Source: Phytophthora sp. 'mugwort' (taxonomy: Eukaryota > Oomycota > Peronosporomycetes > Peronosporales > Peronosporaceae). Taken from it: a DNA stretch of 43,665 nt. The notes beneath the pieces were generated by a model. The model did not search any database and was not told where the DNA came from. It was given only the letters and a program-made list of their open reading frames with translations. The stretch lies in contig JAUCEF010000015.1 in assembly GCA_033558025.1 (NCBI GenBank), forward strand, positions 1 through 43,665, written 5' to 3'. The position numbers and the translations under genes are program-made. This document shows positions 1 through 9,453 of the stretch, one piece after another (position 1 is the stretch's first letter; each line of letters opens with the position of its first letter).

Positions 1-23
1 TAAAAAAACAAAAAAGACGTTAA
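1..23 (+). CDS. rps11: rps11, 3' end only (partial, left arm)
   Basis: The first bases encode the last seven residues of ribosomal protein S11 (ending KKQKRR) and its TAA stop. They are identical to the minus-strand rps11 terminus at 9454-9476. The upstream part, if it exists, lies outside the window. It may be a second full rps11 or only the fragment caught at the repeat boundary. Confidence 0.75.
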
Positions 24-32
24 TTTTAATAT

Positions 33-117
33 GGATAGGTGATCGAGTGGTTTAAGGTGTCAGTCTTGAAAACTGAAGTATGTAATAATACCGTGGGTTC
101 AAATCCCACTCTATCCT
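33..117 (+). tRNA. trnS(uga): tRNA-Ser(UGA), left arm
   Basis: This is a class II tRNA with acceptor GGATAGG/TCTATCC, anticodon TGA in the loop, a long variable arm and a GTGGG-TTCAAAT-CCCAC T-arm. It is identical to the minus-strand copy at 9360-9444. Confidence 0.93.
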
Positions 118-121
118 TTAA

Positions 122-192
122 AAGCTAGAGACGGATTCGAACCGTCATTAAAGGATTTGCAGTCCTTTACATTACCTTTATGTTATCTAGCC
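122..192 (-). tRNA. trnC(gca): tRNA-Cys(GCA), left arm
   Basis: Read on the minus strand, acceptor GGCTAGA pairs with TCTAGCT, the anticodon loop holds GCA, and the T-loop is TTCGAAT. It is head-to-head with the rpl31-like gene. The right-arm copy is 9285-9355 on the plus strand. Confidence 0.92.
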
Positions 193-209
193 AAAATAAA
201 TTATATTAT

Positions 210-413
210 ATGAATAAAAATAAAAAATTTTTTACCTATAAAAATAAAATTATTTTAACAAATGGATCTTCTTTAAAAATAACATCTATTAAGTATTTAA
301 AAAATTATCAATTAAATTTAAGAATTTTTAAAGAAACAGATATTATTACAAATACAAATATCAATTTAAATAAAAGTAAATTAAATTTTATAAAAAAAAA
401 TAAATTAAATTAA
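210..413 (+). CDS. rpl31: Ribosomal protein L31-like (bL31), left arm
   Basis: This small basic protein of about 67 residues carries a KIILTNGSSLKITSIK segment followed by YLKNYQLN. That resembles the beta-rich N-terminal half of bacterial and brown-algal mitochondrial bL31. The zinc cysteines of some L31 forms are absent. An in-frame ATG at 180 would overlap trnC, so I start at 210. The 3' end overlaps convergent tatC by 9 nt. The other copy is 9064-9267. Assignment rests on short-motif resemblance; an unrelated conserved hypothetical is possible. Confidence 0.5.
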   Translation: MNKNKKFFTYKNKIILTNGSSLKITSIKYLKNYQLNLRIFKETDIITNTNINLNKSKLNFIKKNKLN

Positions 414-1148
414 TTTATATTTATTTAAATATATTGAAATATAAATAAATATTTCAAAAAAAAAAAAAAAGATAAAATAAATTAATATAAAATTAAATAT
501 ATCTGGTGGTGTAATTAAAGCACTCAATAATATTATTTTTAAATAAAAGAATTTTCTTAAATTAATAATTATTTTAATTTTTAAAATATTATTTGATATA
601 AAAAAAAATAAAGAAAAAAAATAAATAAATATTATAAATATATAAATAAAAGAAGAAAAAATAAAATCAAAATAATTATCAATTTTTGGTTCAAAATAAA
701 TTGTTAAAAGATATAAATTTGAAAAATTTAAATTTAATAAAAAATCCCAAATATGTGGAATAATATTAGTAAAAATAAATTTTATTATAAAAAAATTAAA
801 AATTATAAAAAAAATATAAAATTTTATAAAAATAAAATTTTCAAATTTATATAAACCTTTTGATAAAAAAAACCAAAATAATAAAAAACTTAATTGAATT
901 GTTATAAAAGTTGTTATGAAAATTGCTATAAAAATATTAGTAATAAAAATTTCAGTAATATTAGTAAAAATAAAATATTTTAACATATTTTTATTAAGTA
1001 AATTATTAACTAATAAATATATTAATTGATCAGAAAAATAATATGAAATTATAAAAAGATAAAAAAAAGTGATTAAAAGTATAAAAAAATTATATTTTAA
1101 TTCAAATAAATGTAATTGTAAATAAGTTATTATTTTTTTTTTTTTCAT
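405..1148 (-). CDS. tatC: Sec-independent translocase TatC, left arm
   Basis: This 247-residue protein is extremely hydrophobic, with about six predicted transmembrane helices, as expected for TatC (ymf16/mttB). TatC is the receptor subunit of the twin-arginine translocase in the inner membrane. The diagnostic C-terminal segment ALITPPDIFNFIL corresponds to the family TPPD motif, and the N-terminus has the HLFELKYNFF stretch before helix 1. It is identical to the right-arm copy at 8329-9072. The gene converges on rpl31-like with a 9-nt overlap. Confidence 0.88.
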   Translation of the reverse strand: MKKKKIITYLQLHLFELKYNFFILLITFFYLFIISYYFSDQLIYLLVNNLLNKNMLKYFIFTNITEIFITNIFIAIFITTFITIQLSFLLFWFFLSKGLYKFENFIFIKFYIFFIIFNFFIIKFIFTNIIPHIWDFLLNLNFSNLYLLTIYFEPKIDNYFDFIFSSFIYIFIIFIYFFSLFFFISNNILKIKIIINLRKFFYLKIILLSALITPPDIFNFILIYFIFFFFFEIFIYISIYLNKYKLI

Positions 1149-1166
1149 ATATTTAAAAAAATATTA

Positions 1167-1249
1167 GCCTACTTGGTGAAATTGGTAAACACGATAGATT
1201 TAAAATCTGTTCCCTTTTAGGGTTATTGGTTCAAGTCCAATAGTAGGTA
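1167..1249 (+). tRNA. trnL(uaa): tRNA-Leu(UAA), left arm
   Basis: Acceptor GCCTACT/AGTAGGT, anticodon TAA in loop TTTAAAA, a long variable arm and T-loop TTCAAGT define a class II leucine tRNA. The copy is at 8228-8310 (-). Confidence 0.93.
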
Positions 1250-1256
1250 TTTTTAT

Positions 1257-1341
1257 TATCAAAGTGGTGAAATTGGTAAACACGTTACACTTAGGATGTA
1301 AAGCTTAAAAGCGTTAAGGGTTCAAATCCCTTCTTTGATAT
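1257..1341 (+). tRNA. trnL(uag): tRNA-Leu(UAG), left arm
   Basis: Perfect 7-bp acceptor TATCAAA/TTTGATA, anticodon TAG, variable arm and T-loop TTCAAAT. It sits 7 nt after trnL(UAA), upstream of nad11. The copy is at 8136-8220 (-). Confidence 0.93.
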
Positions 1342-1422
1342 TACTATAATAATATATTTTAAATAAAATATATCTTTTTAGTGAAAATAAATTTATATTT
1401 TATTTAATTTTTTATCATTAAA

Positions 1423-3427
1423 ATGATTAATATATATATTAACAATATCGAATTAAAAGTTAATAAAAATTTAACAGTTTTACAAGCATGTAATAATTTT
1501 AAAATTCAAATCCCTAAATTCTGTTTTCAAGAGAATTTACAAATTGCCGGTAATTGTCGTATGTGTTTAGTTGAAATCGAAAATTCCCCTAAACCTGTAG
1601 CTTCATGTGCAATGCCTTTAATACCAAATATGAAAATATTTACTAATACTCCTTTAGTACAAAAAGCACGTGAAAGTGTATTAGAATTTCTTTTAATAAA
1701 TCATCCATTAGATTGTCCTATTTGTGATCAAGCGTCAGAATGTGATTTACAAGATCAAACAATGATTTTTGGATCGGATCGTAGTCGTTTTTTTTTAAAA
1801 AACGTGGCGTTGAAGATAAATATTGTGGTCCTTTTATTAAAACAATTATGACAAGATGTATTCATTGTACACGTTGTGTACGTTTTGCTAATGAAATTTG
1901 TGGAATTGACGGTTTAGGTACAACAGGTCGTGGTAATAAAACTGAAATTAATTTTTATTCTTCAAATATTTTTAAATCCGAATTTTCTGGTAATTTAGTA
2001 GATTTATGTCCTGTTGGTGCATTAACTTCTAAACCCTATACTTTTAAAGCACGTTCTTGGGAATTAAAAAAAAAAGAGGGTATTGCTATTTTAGATAGTA
2101 TTGGTTCAAATATTAAAATTGATATTTTTAATAATGAAATTATACGTATTTTACCTAAAACTAATTTTAATATTAATAAAGAATGGATATCAGATAAAAC
2201 AAGATATTTTTTTGATAGTTTAAAATATCAACGATTAAAATATCCATTATTAAAAGATAATCAAAACAATTTTCATAGGATTTCTTGGTTAGATGCTCTA
2301 AATATTATTAATAAAAAATTGATAATTACAGATAGTTTTAATGCTAAAAGTATTATTGGTGATTTAACTGATTTAGAATCTCTTTTTTTATTAAAAAAAA
2401 ATTTAAATAAATTAGGAATTTCAAATGTAAATTATGAACAATTTTTAAAAAATCGACAAATTAAGATAAATTCTGATTTAGCTTCAAATTTTTTATTTAA
2501 TAATACTTTAAAATCTATTGAAGAATCTGATGTTTGTTTAATAATTGGTAGTGATATTCGTCAAGAAGGTTCTATTTTAAATATTCATTTAATTAATCGT
2601 TTAAAAAAAGGAAATTTTAAAATAGCATATATCGGTAATAAAATTAATTTTACTTATCCAGTAAAACATTTAGGATTAACTTTTAAAACTTTAATAAATA
2701 TTATTTTAGGAAAACATGTATTTTGTAAACAATTAAAAAAAGCAAAAAAACCTTTAATTATTATAGGTAGTAATATTTTAAATCAAAAAAATGGTTTTTT
2801 TTTATTATCAAAATTAAAAAATTTATCATTTATTAACCATAATATTAATTTCTTTAATTTTCAAACTTCTTTAATTAATTTTTTTGAAATTACTTTTCCA
2901 AAATCATTAAATATGTTAAATAATTCAAAATTATATTATTTATTTAATACAAATTTACAAAATAAATTAAAAATAACTAAAAATAGTTTTGTTATTTATC
3001 AAGGACATCATTTTACTAAAGATGCTCAAAATTCAAATCTAATTTTACCTGGATTAACTTTTTTAGAAAAAAATGGAATGTATATTAATTTAGAAGGTTT
3101 TATTCAAAAAAATGAACAAATTTTAAATGTAAATATAGAACAACGTAAAGATTCTATAATTTATAGAAATCTTTATAAATTTTTATTAAATAAAAATCAA
3201 TCTAAATCAGAAGCTTTTTAAAAATTAAAGATATTTTACCTTATTTATTAAAAAAAAAAATAAAAATTATTTATAATTTTAGTTTTAATAAAAAATTTTT
3301 AAAAATTAATATTAATTTTTTAGATTCATTAATTAAAAATAATTATTATACAAATATATTAGAACAATATTCAAAAATATTGATTAATTCTAATAAAATT
3401 TTCAAAAATCAATCAAAATTATTATGA
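1423..3427 (+). pseudogene. nad11: nad11, left-arm copy with two 1-nt frameshifts
   Basis: This copy of the complex I 75-kDa (NADH dehydrogenase subunit 11) gene is broken relative to 6048-8054. A T-run at 1788-1796 has 9 T where the other arm has 10. A second run at 3215-3219 has 5 T instead of 6, giving a premature TAA. It therefore appears as two ORFs (1423-1851 and 1848-3221) plus an out-of-frame tail. Both lesions are single-base homopolymer changes, so sequencing or polishing error is at least as likely as real decay. Confidence 0.85.
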
Positions 3428-4405
3428 TATACACAATTTTAAAATTTTTAATTTTCATATTACCTTTATTAATTGCTGTGGCTTATTTTACTTTAGTTGA
3501 ACGTAAAATATTAGCTTCTATTCAAAGAAGAAGAGGACCTAATGTTGTAGGTACTTTTGGATTATTACAACCATTAGCTGATGGTCTTAAATTATTCGTA
3601 AAAGAAACAATTTTACCAAGTAATGCTGATGTAATTTTATTTATATTTGCACCTATTTTAGCTTTTTTTTTAAGTCTATTAAGTTGGACAATAATACCTT
3701 TAGGTTTTGGTATGTTTTTTACTGAATTAAATATTGGTATTTTATATTTAATAGCAATTTCATCTTTAGGTGTATACGGTGTTATTATAGGTGGTTGGTC
3801 AAGTAATTCTAAATATTCGTTTTTAGGGGCTTTAAGATCAACAGCACAAATGATTTCATATGAATTAACTATTGGGTTTTCAATTCTTTCAGTAATTGTT
3901 TGTGCAAAATCTTTAAATTTAATTTCTATTATTTGGGCACAAAAAACGGTATGGTATTGTTTTCCTCTTTTTCCTATTTTTATAATTTTTTTTATATCTT
4001 GTTTAGCAGAAACAAATCGACATCCCTTTGATTTACCTGAAGCTGAAGCTGAATTAGTTTCAGGTTATAATGTAGAATATTCTGCAATGGGTTTTGCATT
4101 ATTTTTTTTAGGTGAATATGCTAATATGTTATTAATGAGTAGTTTAACTACGATTTTATTTTTAGGTGGTTGGTTAGCACCTTTCCCTTTTAGTATAAAT
4201 TGTATTAATTTTTTACCCGGATCTTTTTGGTTTAGTATTAAAATTTGTTTTTTTTGTTGTTTTATTTGTAGTTGCTCGAGCTATTTTACCTCGATATCGT
4301 TATGACCAATTAATGCGTTTAGGTTGGAAAGTATTTCTACCTTTTTCATTATCCTGGTTTTTATATACTGCAAGTATTTTAATAAGTTTTAATTGGTTAA
4401 TTTAA
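3424..4405 (+). pseudogene. nad1: nad1, left-arm copy with one 1-nt frameshift
   Basis: This copy of NADH dehydrogenase subunit 1 matches the right-arm gene (5071-6051) up to a T-run at 4248-4255, which has 8 T against 7. The reading frame then changes and stops early at 4305; the true C-terminus continues in another frame to a TAA at 4403-4405. As with left-arm nad11, a homopolymer error is the simplest explanation. Its ATG overlaps the nad11 TGA stop as ATGA. Confidence 0.85.
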
Positions 4406-4407
4406 TT

Positions 4408-4710
4408 ATGAATATTTTAAATCATTTTATTTTTACTTTTTTTTTATTCTGTCTTGGATTATTTGGTATAATTTTAAATAGACAGAATATTATTATTATT
4501 TTAATGTCTATTGAATTATTATTATTATCAATTAATTTAAATTTTATTTATTTTGCAGTTTTAATTGATGATATAATAGGACAAGTTTTTTCTTTATTAA
4601 TTTTAACAGTAGCTGCAGCAGAATCAGCTATTGGATTAGCTATTATGATTATTTTCTTTAAATTATATGGAGATATTTCAATTTATAAAATAAATTTATT
4701 ATCATTATAA
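4408..4710 (+). CDS. nad4L: NADH dehydrogenase subunit 4L, left arm
   Basis: This is a membrane subunit of complex I, homologous to bacterial NuoK: 100 residues with three transmembrane helices. The family pattern SIELLLLSINLNF sits in helix 2, followed by AAAESAIGLA with its conserved glutamate. I start at ATG 4408, just after the nad1 stop; an in-frame TTG at 4393 would overlap nad1. It is identical to 4766-5068 and its last codons form the edge of the repeat centre. Confidence 0.92.
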   Translation: MNILNHFIFTFFLFCLGLFGIILNRQNIIIILMSIELLLLSINLNFIYFAVLIDDIIGQVFSLLILTVAAAESAIGLAIMIIFFKLYGDISIYKINLLSL

Positions 4711-4760
4711 TAAATTTATTTTATAAATTGAAATATCTCCATATAATTTAAAGAAAATAA
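4711..4760. repeat. Inverted-repeat centre with an extra partial nad4L tail
   Basis: Perfect pairing between the arms ends at 4722/4754, leaving about 31 nt unpaired. That centre, with the inner edge of each arm, is an additional reverse-complement copy of the last roughly 50 nt of nad4L. The final codons of nad4L therefore occur three times in succession: once forward and twice reversed. This could be a recombination scar, a hairpin-derived join or an assembly artefact. Confidence 0.8.
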
Positions 4761-4765
4761 ATTTA

Positions 4766-5068
4766 TTATAATGATAATAAATTTATTTTATAAATTGAAA
4801 TATCTCCATATAATTTAAAGAAAATAATCATAATAGCTAATCCAATAGCTGATTCTGCTGCAGCTACTGTTAAAATTAATAAAGAAAAAACTTGTCCTAT
4901 TATATCATCAATTAAAACTGCAAAATAAATAAAATTTAAATTAATTGATAATAATAATAATTCAATAGACATTAAAATAATAATAATATTCTGTCTATTT
5001 AAAATTATACCAAATAATCCAAGACAGAATAAAAAAAAAGTAAAAATAAAATGATTTAAAATATTCAT
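4766..5068 (-). CDS. nad4L: NADH dehydrogenase subunit 4L, right arm
   Basis: Identical right-arm copy of the NuoK-type complex I subunit (100 residues, three transmembrane helices, conserved glutamate in AAAESAIGLA). It lies 2 nt downstream of the nad1 stop in the nad11-nad1-nad4L run. ATG at 5068 is chosen over the upstream TTG at 5083, which overlaps nad1. Confidence 0.93.
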   Translation of the reverse strand: MNILNHFIFTFFLFCLGLFGIILNRQNIIIILMSIELLLLSINLNFIYFAVLIDDIIGQVFSLLILTVAAAESAIGLAIMIIFFKLYGDISIYKINLLSL

Positions 5069-5070
5069 AA

Positions 5071-6051
5071 TTAAATTAACCAATTAAAACTTATTAAAAT
5101 ACTTGCAGTATATAAAAACCAGGATAATGAAAAAGGTAGAAATACTTTCCAACCTAAACGCATTAATTGGTCATAACGATATCGAGGTAAAATAGCTCGA
5201 GCAACTACAAATAAAACAACAAAAAAACAAATTTTAATACTAAACCAAAAAGATCCGGGTAAAAAATTAATACAATTTATACTAAAAGGGAAAGGTGCTA
5301 ACCAACCACCTAAAAATAAAATCGTAGTTAAACTACTCATTAATAACATATTAGCATATTCACCTAAAAAAAATAATGCAAAACCCATTGCAGAATATTC
5401 TACATTATAACCTGAAACTAATTCAGCTTCAGCTTCAGGTAAATCAAAGGGATGTCGATTTGTTTCTGCTAAACAAGATATAAAAAAAATTATAAAAATA
5501 GGAAAAAGAGGAAAACAATACCATACCGTTTTTTGTGCCCAAATAATAGAAATTAAATTTAAAGATTTTGCACAAACAATTACTGAAAGAATTGAAAACC
5601 CAATAGTTAATTCATATGAAATCATTTGTGCTGTTGATCTTAAAGCCCCTAAAAACGAATATTTAGAATTACTTGACCAACCACCTATAATAACACCGTA
5701 TACACCTAAAGATGAAATTGCTATTAAATATAAAATACCAATATTTAATTCAGTAAAAAACATACCAAAACCTAAAGGTATTATTGTCCAACTTAATAGA
5801 CTTAAAAAAAAAGCTAAAATAGGTGCAAATATAAATAAAATTACATCAGCATTACTTGGTAAAATTGTTTCTTTTACGAATAATTTAAGACCATCAGCTA
5901 ATGGTTGTAATAATCCAAAAGTACCTACAACATTAGGTCCTCTTCTTCTTTGAATAGAAGCTAATATTTTACGTTCAACTAAAGTAAAATAAGCCACAGC
6001 AATTAATAAAGGTAATATGAAAATTAAAAATTTTAAAATTGTGTATATCAT
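5071..6051 (-). CDS. nad1: NADH dehydrogenase subunit 1, right arm
   Basis: This intact 326-residue membrane subunit of complex I (NuoH family) helps form the quinone cavity. Visible hallmarks are the early [10 protein letters not shown] loop, a [11 protein letters not shown] segment, and the acidic loop [17 protein letters not shown], which is the most conserved NuoH signature. About eight transmembrane helices are expected. The ATG overlaps the TGA of nad11 by 4 nt (ATGA), and nad4L follows directly, indicating co-transcription. Confidence 0.97.
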   Translation of the reverse strand: MIYTILKFLIFILPLLIAVAYFTLVERKILASIQRRRGPNVVGTFGLLQPLADGLKLFVKETILPSNADVILFIFAPILAFFLSLLSWTIIPLGFGMFFTELNIGILYLIAISSLGVYGVIIGGWSSNSKYSFLGALRSTAQMISYELTIGFSILSVIVCAKSLNLISIIWAQKTVWYCFPLFPIFIIFFISCLAETNRHPFDLPEAEAELVSGYNVEYSAMGFALFFLGEYANMLLMSSLTTILFLGGWLAPFPFSINCINFLPGSFWFSIKICFFVVLFVVARAILPRYRYDQLMRLGWKVFLPFSLSWFLYTASILISFNWLI

Positions 6052-8054
6052 AATAATTTTGATTGATTTTTGAAAATTTTATTAGAATTAATCAATATTT
6101 TTGAATATTGTTCTAATATATTTGTATAATAATTATTTTTAATTAATGAATCTAAAAAATTAATATTAATTTTTAAAAATTTTTTATTAAAACTAAAATT
6201 ATAAATAATTTTTATTTTTTTTTTTAATAAATAAGGTAAAATATCTTTAATTTTTAAAAAAGCTTCTGATTTAGATTGATTTTTATTTAATAAAAATTTA
6301 TAAAGATTTCTATAAATTATAGAATCTTTACGTTGTTCTATATTTACATTTAAAATTTGTTCATTTTTTTGAATAAAACCTTCTAAATTAATATACATTC
6401 CATTTTTTTCTAAAAAAGTTAATCCAGGTAAAATTAGATTTGAATTTTGAGCATCTTTAGTAAAATGATGTCCTTGATAAATAACAAAACTATTTTTAGT
6501 TATTTTTAATTTATTTTGTAAATTTGTATTAAATAAATAATATAATTTTGAATTATTTAACATATTTAATGATTTTGGAAAAGTAATTTCAAAAAAATTA
6601 ATTAAAGAAGTTTGAAAATTAAAGAAATTAATATTATGGTTAATAAATGATAAATTTTTTAATTTTGATAATAAAAAAAAACCATTTTTTTGATTTAAAA
6701 TATTACTACCTATAATAATTAAAGGTTTTTTTGCTTTTTTTAATTGTTTACAAAATACATGTTTTCCTAAAATAATATTTATTAAAGTTTTAAAAGTTAA
6801 TCCTAAATGTTTTACTGGATAAGTAAAATTAATTTTATTACCGATATATGCTATTTTAAAATTTCCTTTTTTTAAACGATTAATTAAATGAATATTTAAA
6901 ATAGAACCTTCTTGACGAATATCACTACCAATTATTAAACAAACATCAGATTCTTCAATAGATTTTAAAGTATTATTAAATAAAAAATTTGAAGCTAAAT
7001 CAGAATTTATCTTAATTTGTCGATTTTTTAAAAATTGTTCATAATTTACATTTGAAATTCCTAATTTATTTAAATTTTTTTTTAATAAAAAAAGAGATTC
7101 TAAATCAGTTAAATCACCAATAATACTTTTAGCATTAAAACTATCTGTAATTATCAATTTTTTATTAATAATATTTAGAGCATCTAACCAAGAAATCCTA
7201 TGAAAATTGTTTTGATTATCTTTTAATAATGGATATTTTAATCGTTGATATTTTAAACTATCAAAAAAATATCTTGTTTTATCTGATATCCATTCTTTAT
7301 TAATATTAAAATTAGTTTTAGGTAAAATACGTATAATTTCATTATTAAAAATATCAATTTTAATATTTGAACCAATACTATCTAAAATAGCAATACCCTC
7401 TTTTTTTTTTAATTCCCAAGAACGTGCTTTAAAAGTATAGGGTTTAGAAGTTAATGCACCAACAGGACATAAATCTACTAAATTACCAGAAAATTCGGAT
7501 TTAAAAATATTTGAAGAATAAAAATTAATTTCAGTTTTATTACCACGACCTGTTGTACCTAAACCGTCAATTCCACAAATTTCATTAGCAAAACGTACAC
7601 AACGTGTACAATGAATACATCTTGTCATAATTGTTTTAATAAAAGGACCACAATATTTATCTTCAACGCCACGTTTTTTAAAAAAAAAACGACTACGATC
7701 CGATCCAAAAATCATTGTTTGATCTTGTAAATCACATTCTGACGCTTGATCACAAATAGGACAATCTAATGGATGATTTATTAAAAGAAATTCTAATACA
7801 CTTTCACGTGCTTTTTGTACTAAAGGAGTATTAGTAAATATTTTCATATTTGGTATTAAAGGCATTGCACATGAAGCTACAGGTTTAGGGGAATTTTCGA
7901 TTTCAACTAAACACATACGACAATTACCGGCAATTTGTAAATTCTCTTGAAAACAGAATTTAGGGATTTGAATTTTAAAATTATTACATGCTTGTAAAAC
8001 TGTTAAATTTTTATTAACTTTTAATTCGATATTGTTAATATATATATTAATCAT
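6048..8054 (-). CDS. nad11: NADH dehydrogenase subunit 11 (75 kDa), right arm
   Basis: This 668-residue peripheral-arm Fe-S subunit of complex I (NuoG family) is intact. Cys34, Cys45, Cys48 and Cys62 form the [2Fe-2S] ferredoxin site. [18 protein letters not shown] supplies the His/Cys ligands of the next cluster, and [16 protein letters not shown] near residue 146 continues the [4Fe-4S] site. A molybdopterin-type domain fills the rest; its C-terminus is divergent. The length suggests the full gene rather than the N-terminal-only version of some algae. It ends in TGA, which supports the standard code. Confidence 0.97.
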   Translation of the reverse strand: MINIYINNIELKVNKNLTVLQACNNFKIQIPKFCFQENLQIAGNCRMCLVEIENSPKPVASCAMPLIPNMKIFTNTPLVQKARESVLEFLLINHPLDCPICDQASECDLQDQTMIFGSDRSRFFFKKRGVEDKYCGPFIKTIMTRCIHCTRCVRFANEICGIDGLGTTGRGNKTEINFYSSNIFKSEFSGNLVDLCPVGALTSKPYTFKARSWELKKKEGIAILDSIGSNIKIDIFNNEIIRILPKTNFNINKEWISDKTRYFFDSLKYQRLKYPLLKDNQNNFHRISWLDALNIINKKLIITDSFNAKSIIGDLTDLESLFLLKKNLNKLGISNVNYEQFLKNRQIKINSDLASNFLFNNTLKSIEESDVCLIIGSDIRQEGSILNIHLINRLKKGNFKIAYIGNKINFTYPVKHLGLTFKTLINIILGKHVFCKQLKKAKKPLIIIGSNILNQKNGFFLLSKLKNLSFINHNINFFNFQTSLINFFEITFPKSLNMLNNSKLYYLFNTNLQNKLKITKNSFVIYQGHHFTKDAQNSNLILPGLTFLEKNGMYINLEGFIQKNEQILNVNIEQRKDSIIYRNLYKFLLNKNQSKSEAFLKIKDILPYLLKKKIKIIYNFSFNKKFLKININFLDSLIKNNYYTNILEQYSKILINSNKIFKNQSKLL

Positions 8055-8135
8055 TTTAATGATAAAAAATTAAATAAAATATAAATTTATTTTCACTAAA
8101 AAGATATATTTTATTTAAAATATATTATTATAGTA

Positions 8136-8220
8136 ATATCAAAGAAGGGATTTGAACCCTTAACGCTTTTAAGCTTTACATCCTAAGTGTAACGTGTTTA
8201 CCAATTTCACCACTTTGATA
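8136..8220 (-). tRNA. trnL(uag): tRNA-Leu(UAG), right arm
   Basis: Reverse-complement duplicate of 1257-1341: acceptor TATCAAA/TTTGATA, anticodon TAG, long variable arm. Confidence 0.93.
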
Positions 8221-8227
8221 ATAAAAA

Positions 8228-8310
8228 TACCTACTATTGGACTTGAACCAATAACCCTAAAAGGGAACAGATTTTAAATCTATCGTGTTTACCAATTTCA
8301 CCAAGTAGGC
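8228..8310 (-). tRNA. trnL(uaa): tRNA-Leu(UAA), right arm
   Basis: Reverse-complement duplicate of 1167-1249: acceptor GCCTACT/AGTAGGT, anticodon TAA, long variable arm. Confidence 0.93.
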
Positions 8311-8328
8311 TAATATTTTTTTAAATAT

Positions 8329-9072
8329 ATGAAAAAAAAAAAAATAATAACTTATTTACAATTACATTTATTTGAATTAAAATATAATTTTTTTATACTT
8401 TTAATCACTTTTTTTTATCTTTTTATAATTTCATATTATTTTTCTGATCAATTAATATATTTATTAGTTAATAATTTACTTAATAAAAATATGTTAAAAT
8501 ATTTTATTTTTACTAATATTACTGAAATTTTTATTACTAATATTTTTATAGCAATTTTCATAACAACTTTTATAACAATTCAATTAAGTTTTTTATTATT
8601 TTGGTTTTTTTTATCAAAAGGTTTATATAAATTTGAAAATTTTATTTTTATAAAATTTTATATTTTTTTTATAATTTTTAATTTTTTTATAATAAAATTT
8701 ATTTTTACTAATATTATTCCACATATTTGGGATTTTTTATTAAATTTAAATTTTTCAAATTTATATCTTTTAACAATTTATTTTGAACCAAAAATTGATA
8801 ATTATTTTGATTTTATTTTTTCTTCTTTTATTTATATATTTATAATATTTATTTATTTTTTTTCTTTATTTTTTTTTATATCAAATAATATTTTAAAAAT
8901 TAAAATAATTATTAATTTAAGAAAATTCTTTTATTTAAAAATAATATTATTGAGTGCTTTAATTACACCACCAGATATATTTAATTTTATATTAATTTAT
9001 TTTATCTTTTTTTTTTTTTTTGAAATATTTATTTATATTTCAATATATTTAAATAAATATAAATTAATTTAA
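8329..9072 (+). CDS. tatC: Sec-independent translocase TatC, right arm
   Basis: Identical 247-residue copy of the six-helix TatC core of the twin-arginine translocase, with the conserved ITPPD motif near residue 214. It is transcribed away from nad11 and converges on the rpl31-like gene with a 9-nt overlap. Mitochondrial TatC is usually discussed as exporting a folded substrate such as the Rieske Fe-S protein; the substrate here is not visible. A possible TatA partner is at 25476-25574. Confidence 0.88.
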   Translation: MKKKKIITYLQLHLFELKYNFFILLITFFYLFIISYYFSDQLIYLLVNNLLNKNMLKYFIFTNITEIFITNIFIAIFITTFITIQLSFLLFWFFLSKGLYKFENFIFIKFYIFFIIFNFFIIKFIFTNIIPHIWDFLLNLNFSNLYLLTIYFEPKIDNYFDFIFSSFIYIFIIFIYFFSLFFFISNNILKIKIIINLRKFFYLKIILLSALITPPDIFNFILIYFIFFFFFEIFIYISIYLNKYKLI

Positions 9073-9267
9073 TTTATTTTTTTTTATAAAATTTAATTTA
9101 CTTTTATTTAAATTGATATTTGTATTTGTAATAATATCTGTTTCTTTAAAAATTCTTAAATTTAATTGATAATTTTTTAAATACTTAATAGATGTTATTT
9201 TTAAAGAAGATCCATTTGTTAAAATAATTTTATTTTTATAGGTAAAAAATTTTTTATTTTTATTCAT
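9064..9267 (-). CDS. rpl31: Ribosomal protein L31-like (bL31), right arm
   Basis: Identical copy of the 67-residue basic protein at 210-413, with ILTNGSSLKITSIKYLKNY as the L31-like core. It is placed among trnS, rps11 and rps13 on the same strand, a ribosomal neighbourhood that supports the assignment. The upstream ATG at 9297 would overlap trnC, so ATG 9267 is preferred. Confidence 0.5.
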   Translation of the reverse strand: MNKNKKFFTYKNKIILTNGSSLKITSIKYLKNYQLNLRIFKETDIITNTNINLNKSKLNFIKKNKLN

Positions 9268-9284
9268 ATAATATAATTTATTTT

Positions 9285-9355
9285 GGCTAGATAACATAAA
9301 GGTAATGTAAAGGACTGCAAATCCTTTAATGACGGTTCGAATCCGTCTCTAGCTT
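9285..9355 (+). tRNA. trnC(gca): tRNA-Cys(GCA), right arm
   Basis: Acceptor GGCTAGA/TCTAGCT, anticodon GCA flanked by GGACT and AATCC, T-arm GACGG-TTCGAAT-CCGTC. Duplicate of 122-192 (-). Confidence 0.93.
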
Positions 9356-9359
9356 TTAA

Positions 9360-9444
9360 AGGATAGAGTGGGATTTGAACCCACGGTATTATTACATACT
9401 TCAGTTTTCAAGACTGACACCTTAAACCACTCGATCACCTATCC
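9360..9444 (-). tRNA. trnS(uga): tRNA-Ser(UGA), right arm
   Basis: Reverse-complement duplicate of 33-117, a class II serine tRNA with anticodon TGA. It lies 9 nt downstream of the rps11 stop on the same strand. Confidence 0.93.
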
Positions 9445-9453
9445 ATATTAAAA

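Larger units (their letters stand above)
1..4722. repeat. Large inverted repeat, left arm
   Basis: This arm is the reverse complement of about 4754-9476, carrying trnS(UGA), trnC, an rpl31-like gene, tatC, two trnL, nad11, nad1 and nad4L. Base 1 pairs with 9476, so the repeat reaches the window edge and may continue beyond it. The arms match closely wherever I compared them, apart from three 1-nt homopolymer indels at 1788-1796, 3215-3219 and 4248-4255. Large inverted repeats are known in several oomycete mitochondrial genomes. Confidence 0.95.

Noticed and set aside
1848..3221. Independent short nad11 gene
   Set aside because: It is the continuation of left-arm nad11 after a 1-nt homopolymer change, with the Fe-S cysteines split between the two pieces.
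1423..3427. Intron in nad11
   Set aside because: The break is a one-base difference with the intact copy; no inserted sequence or intron structure.
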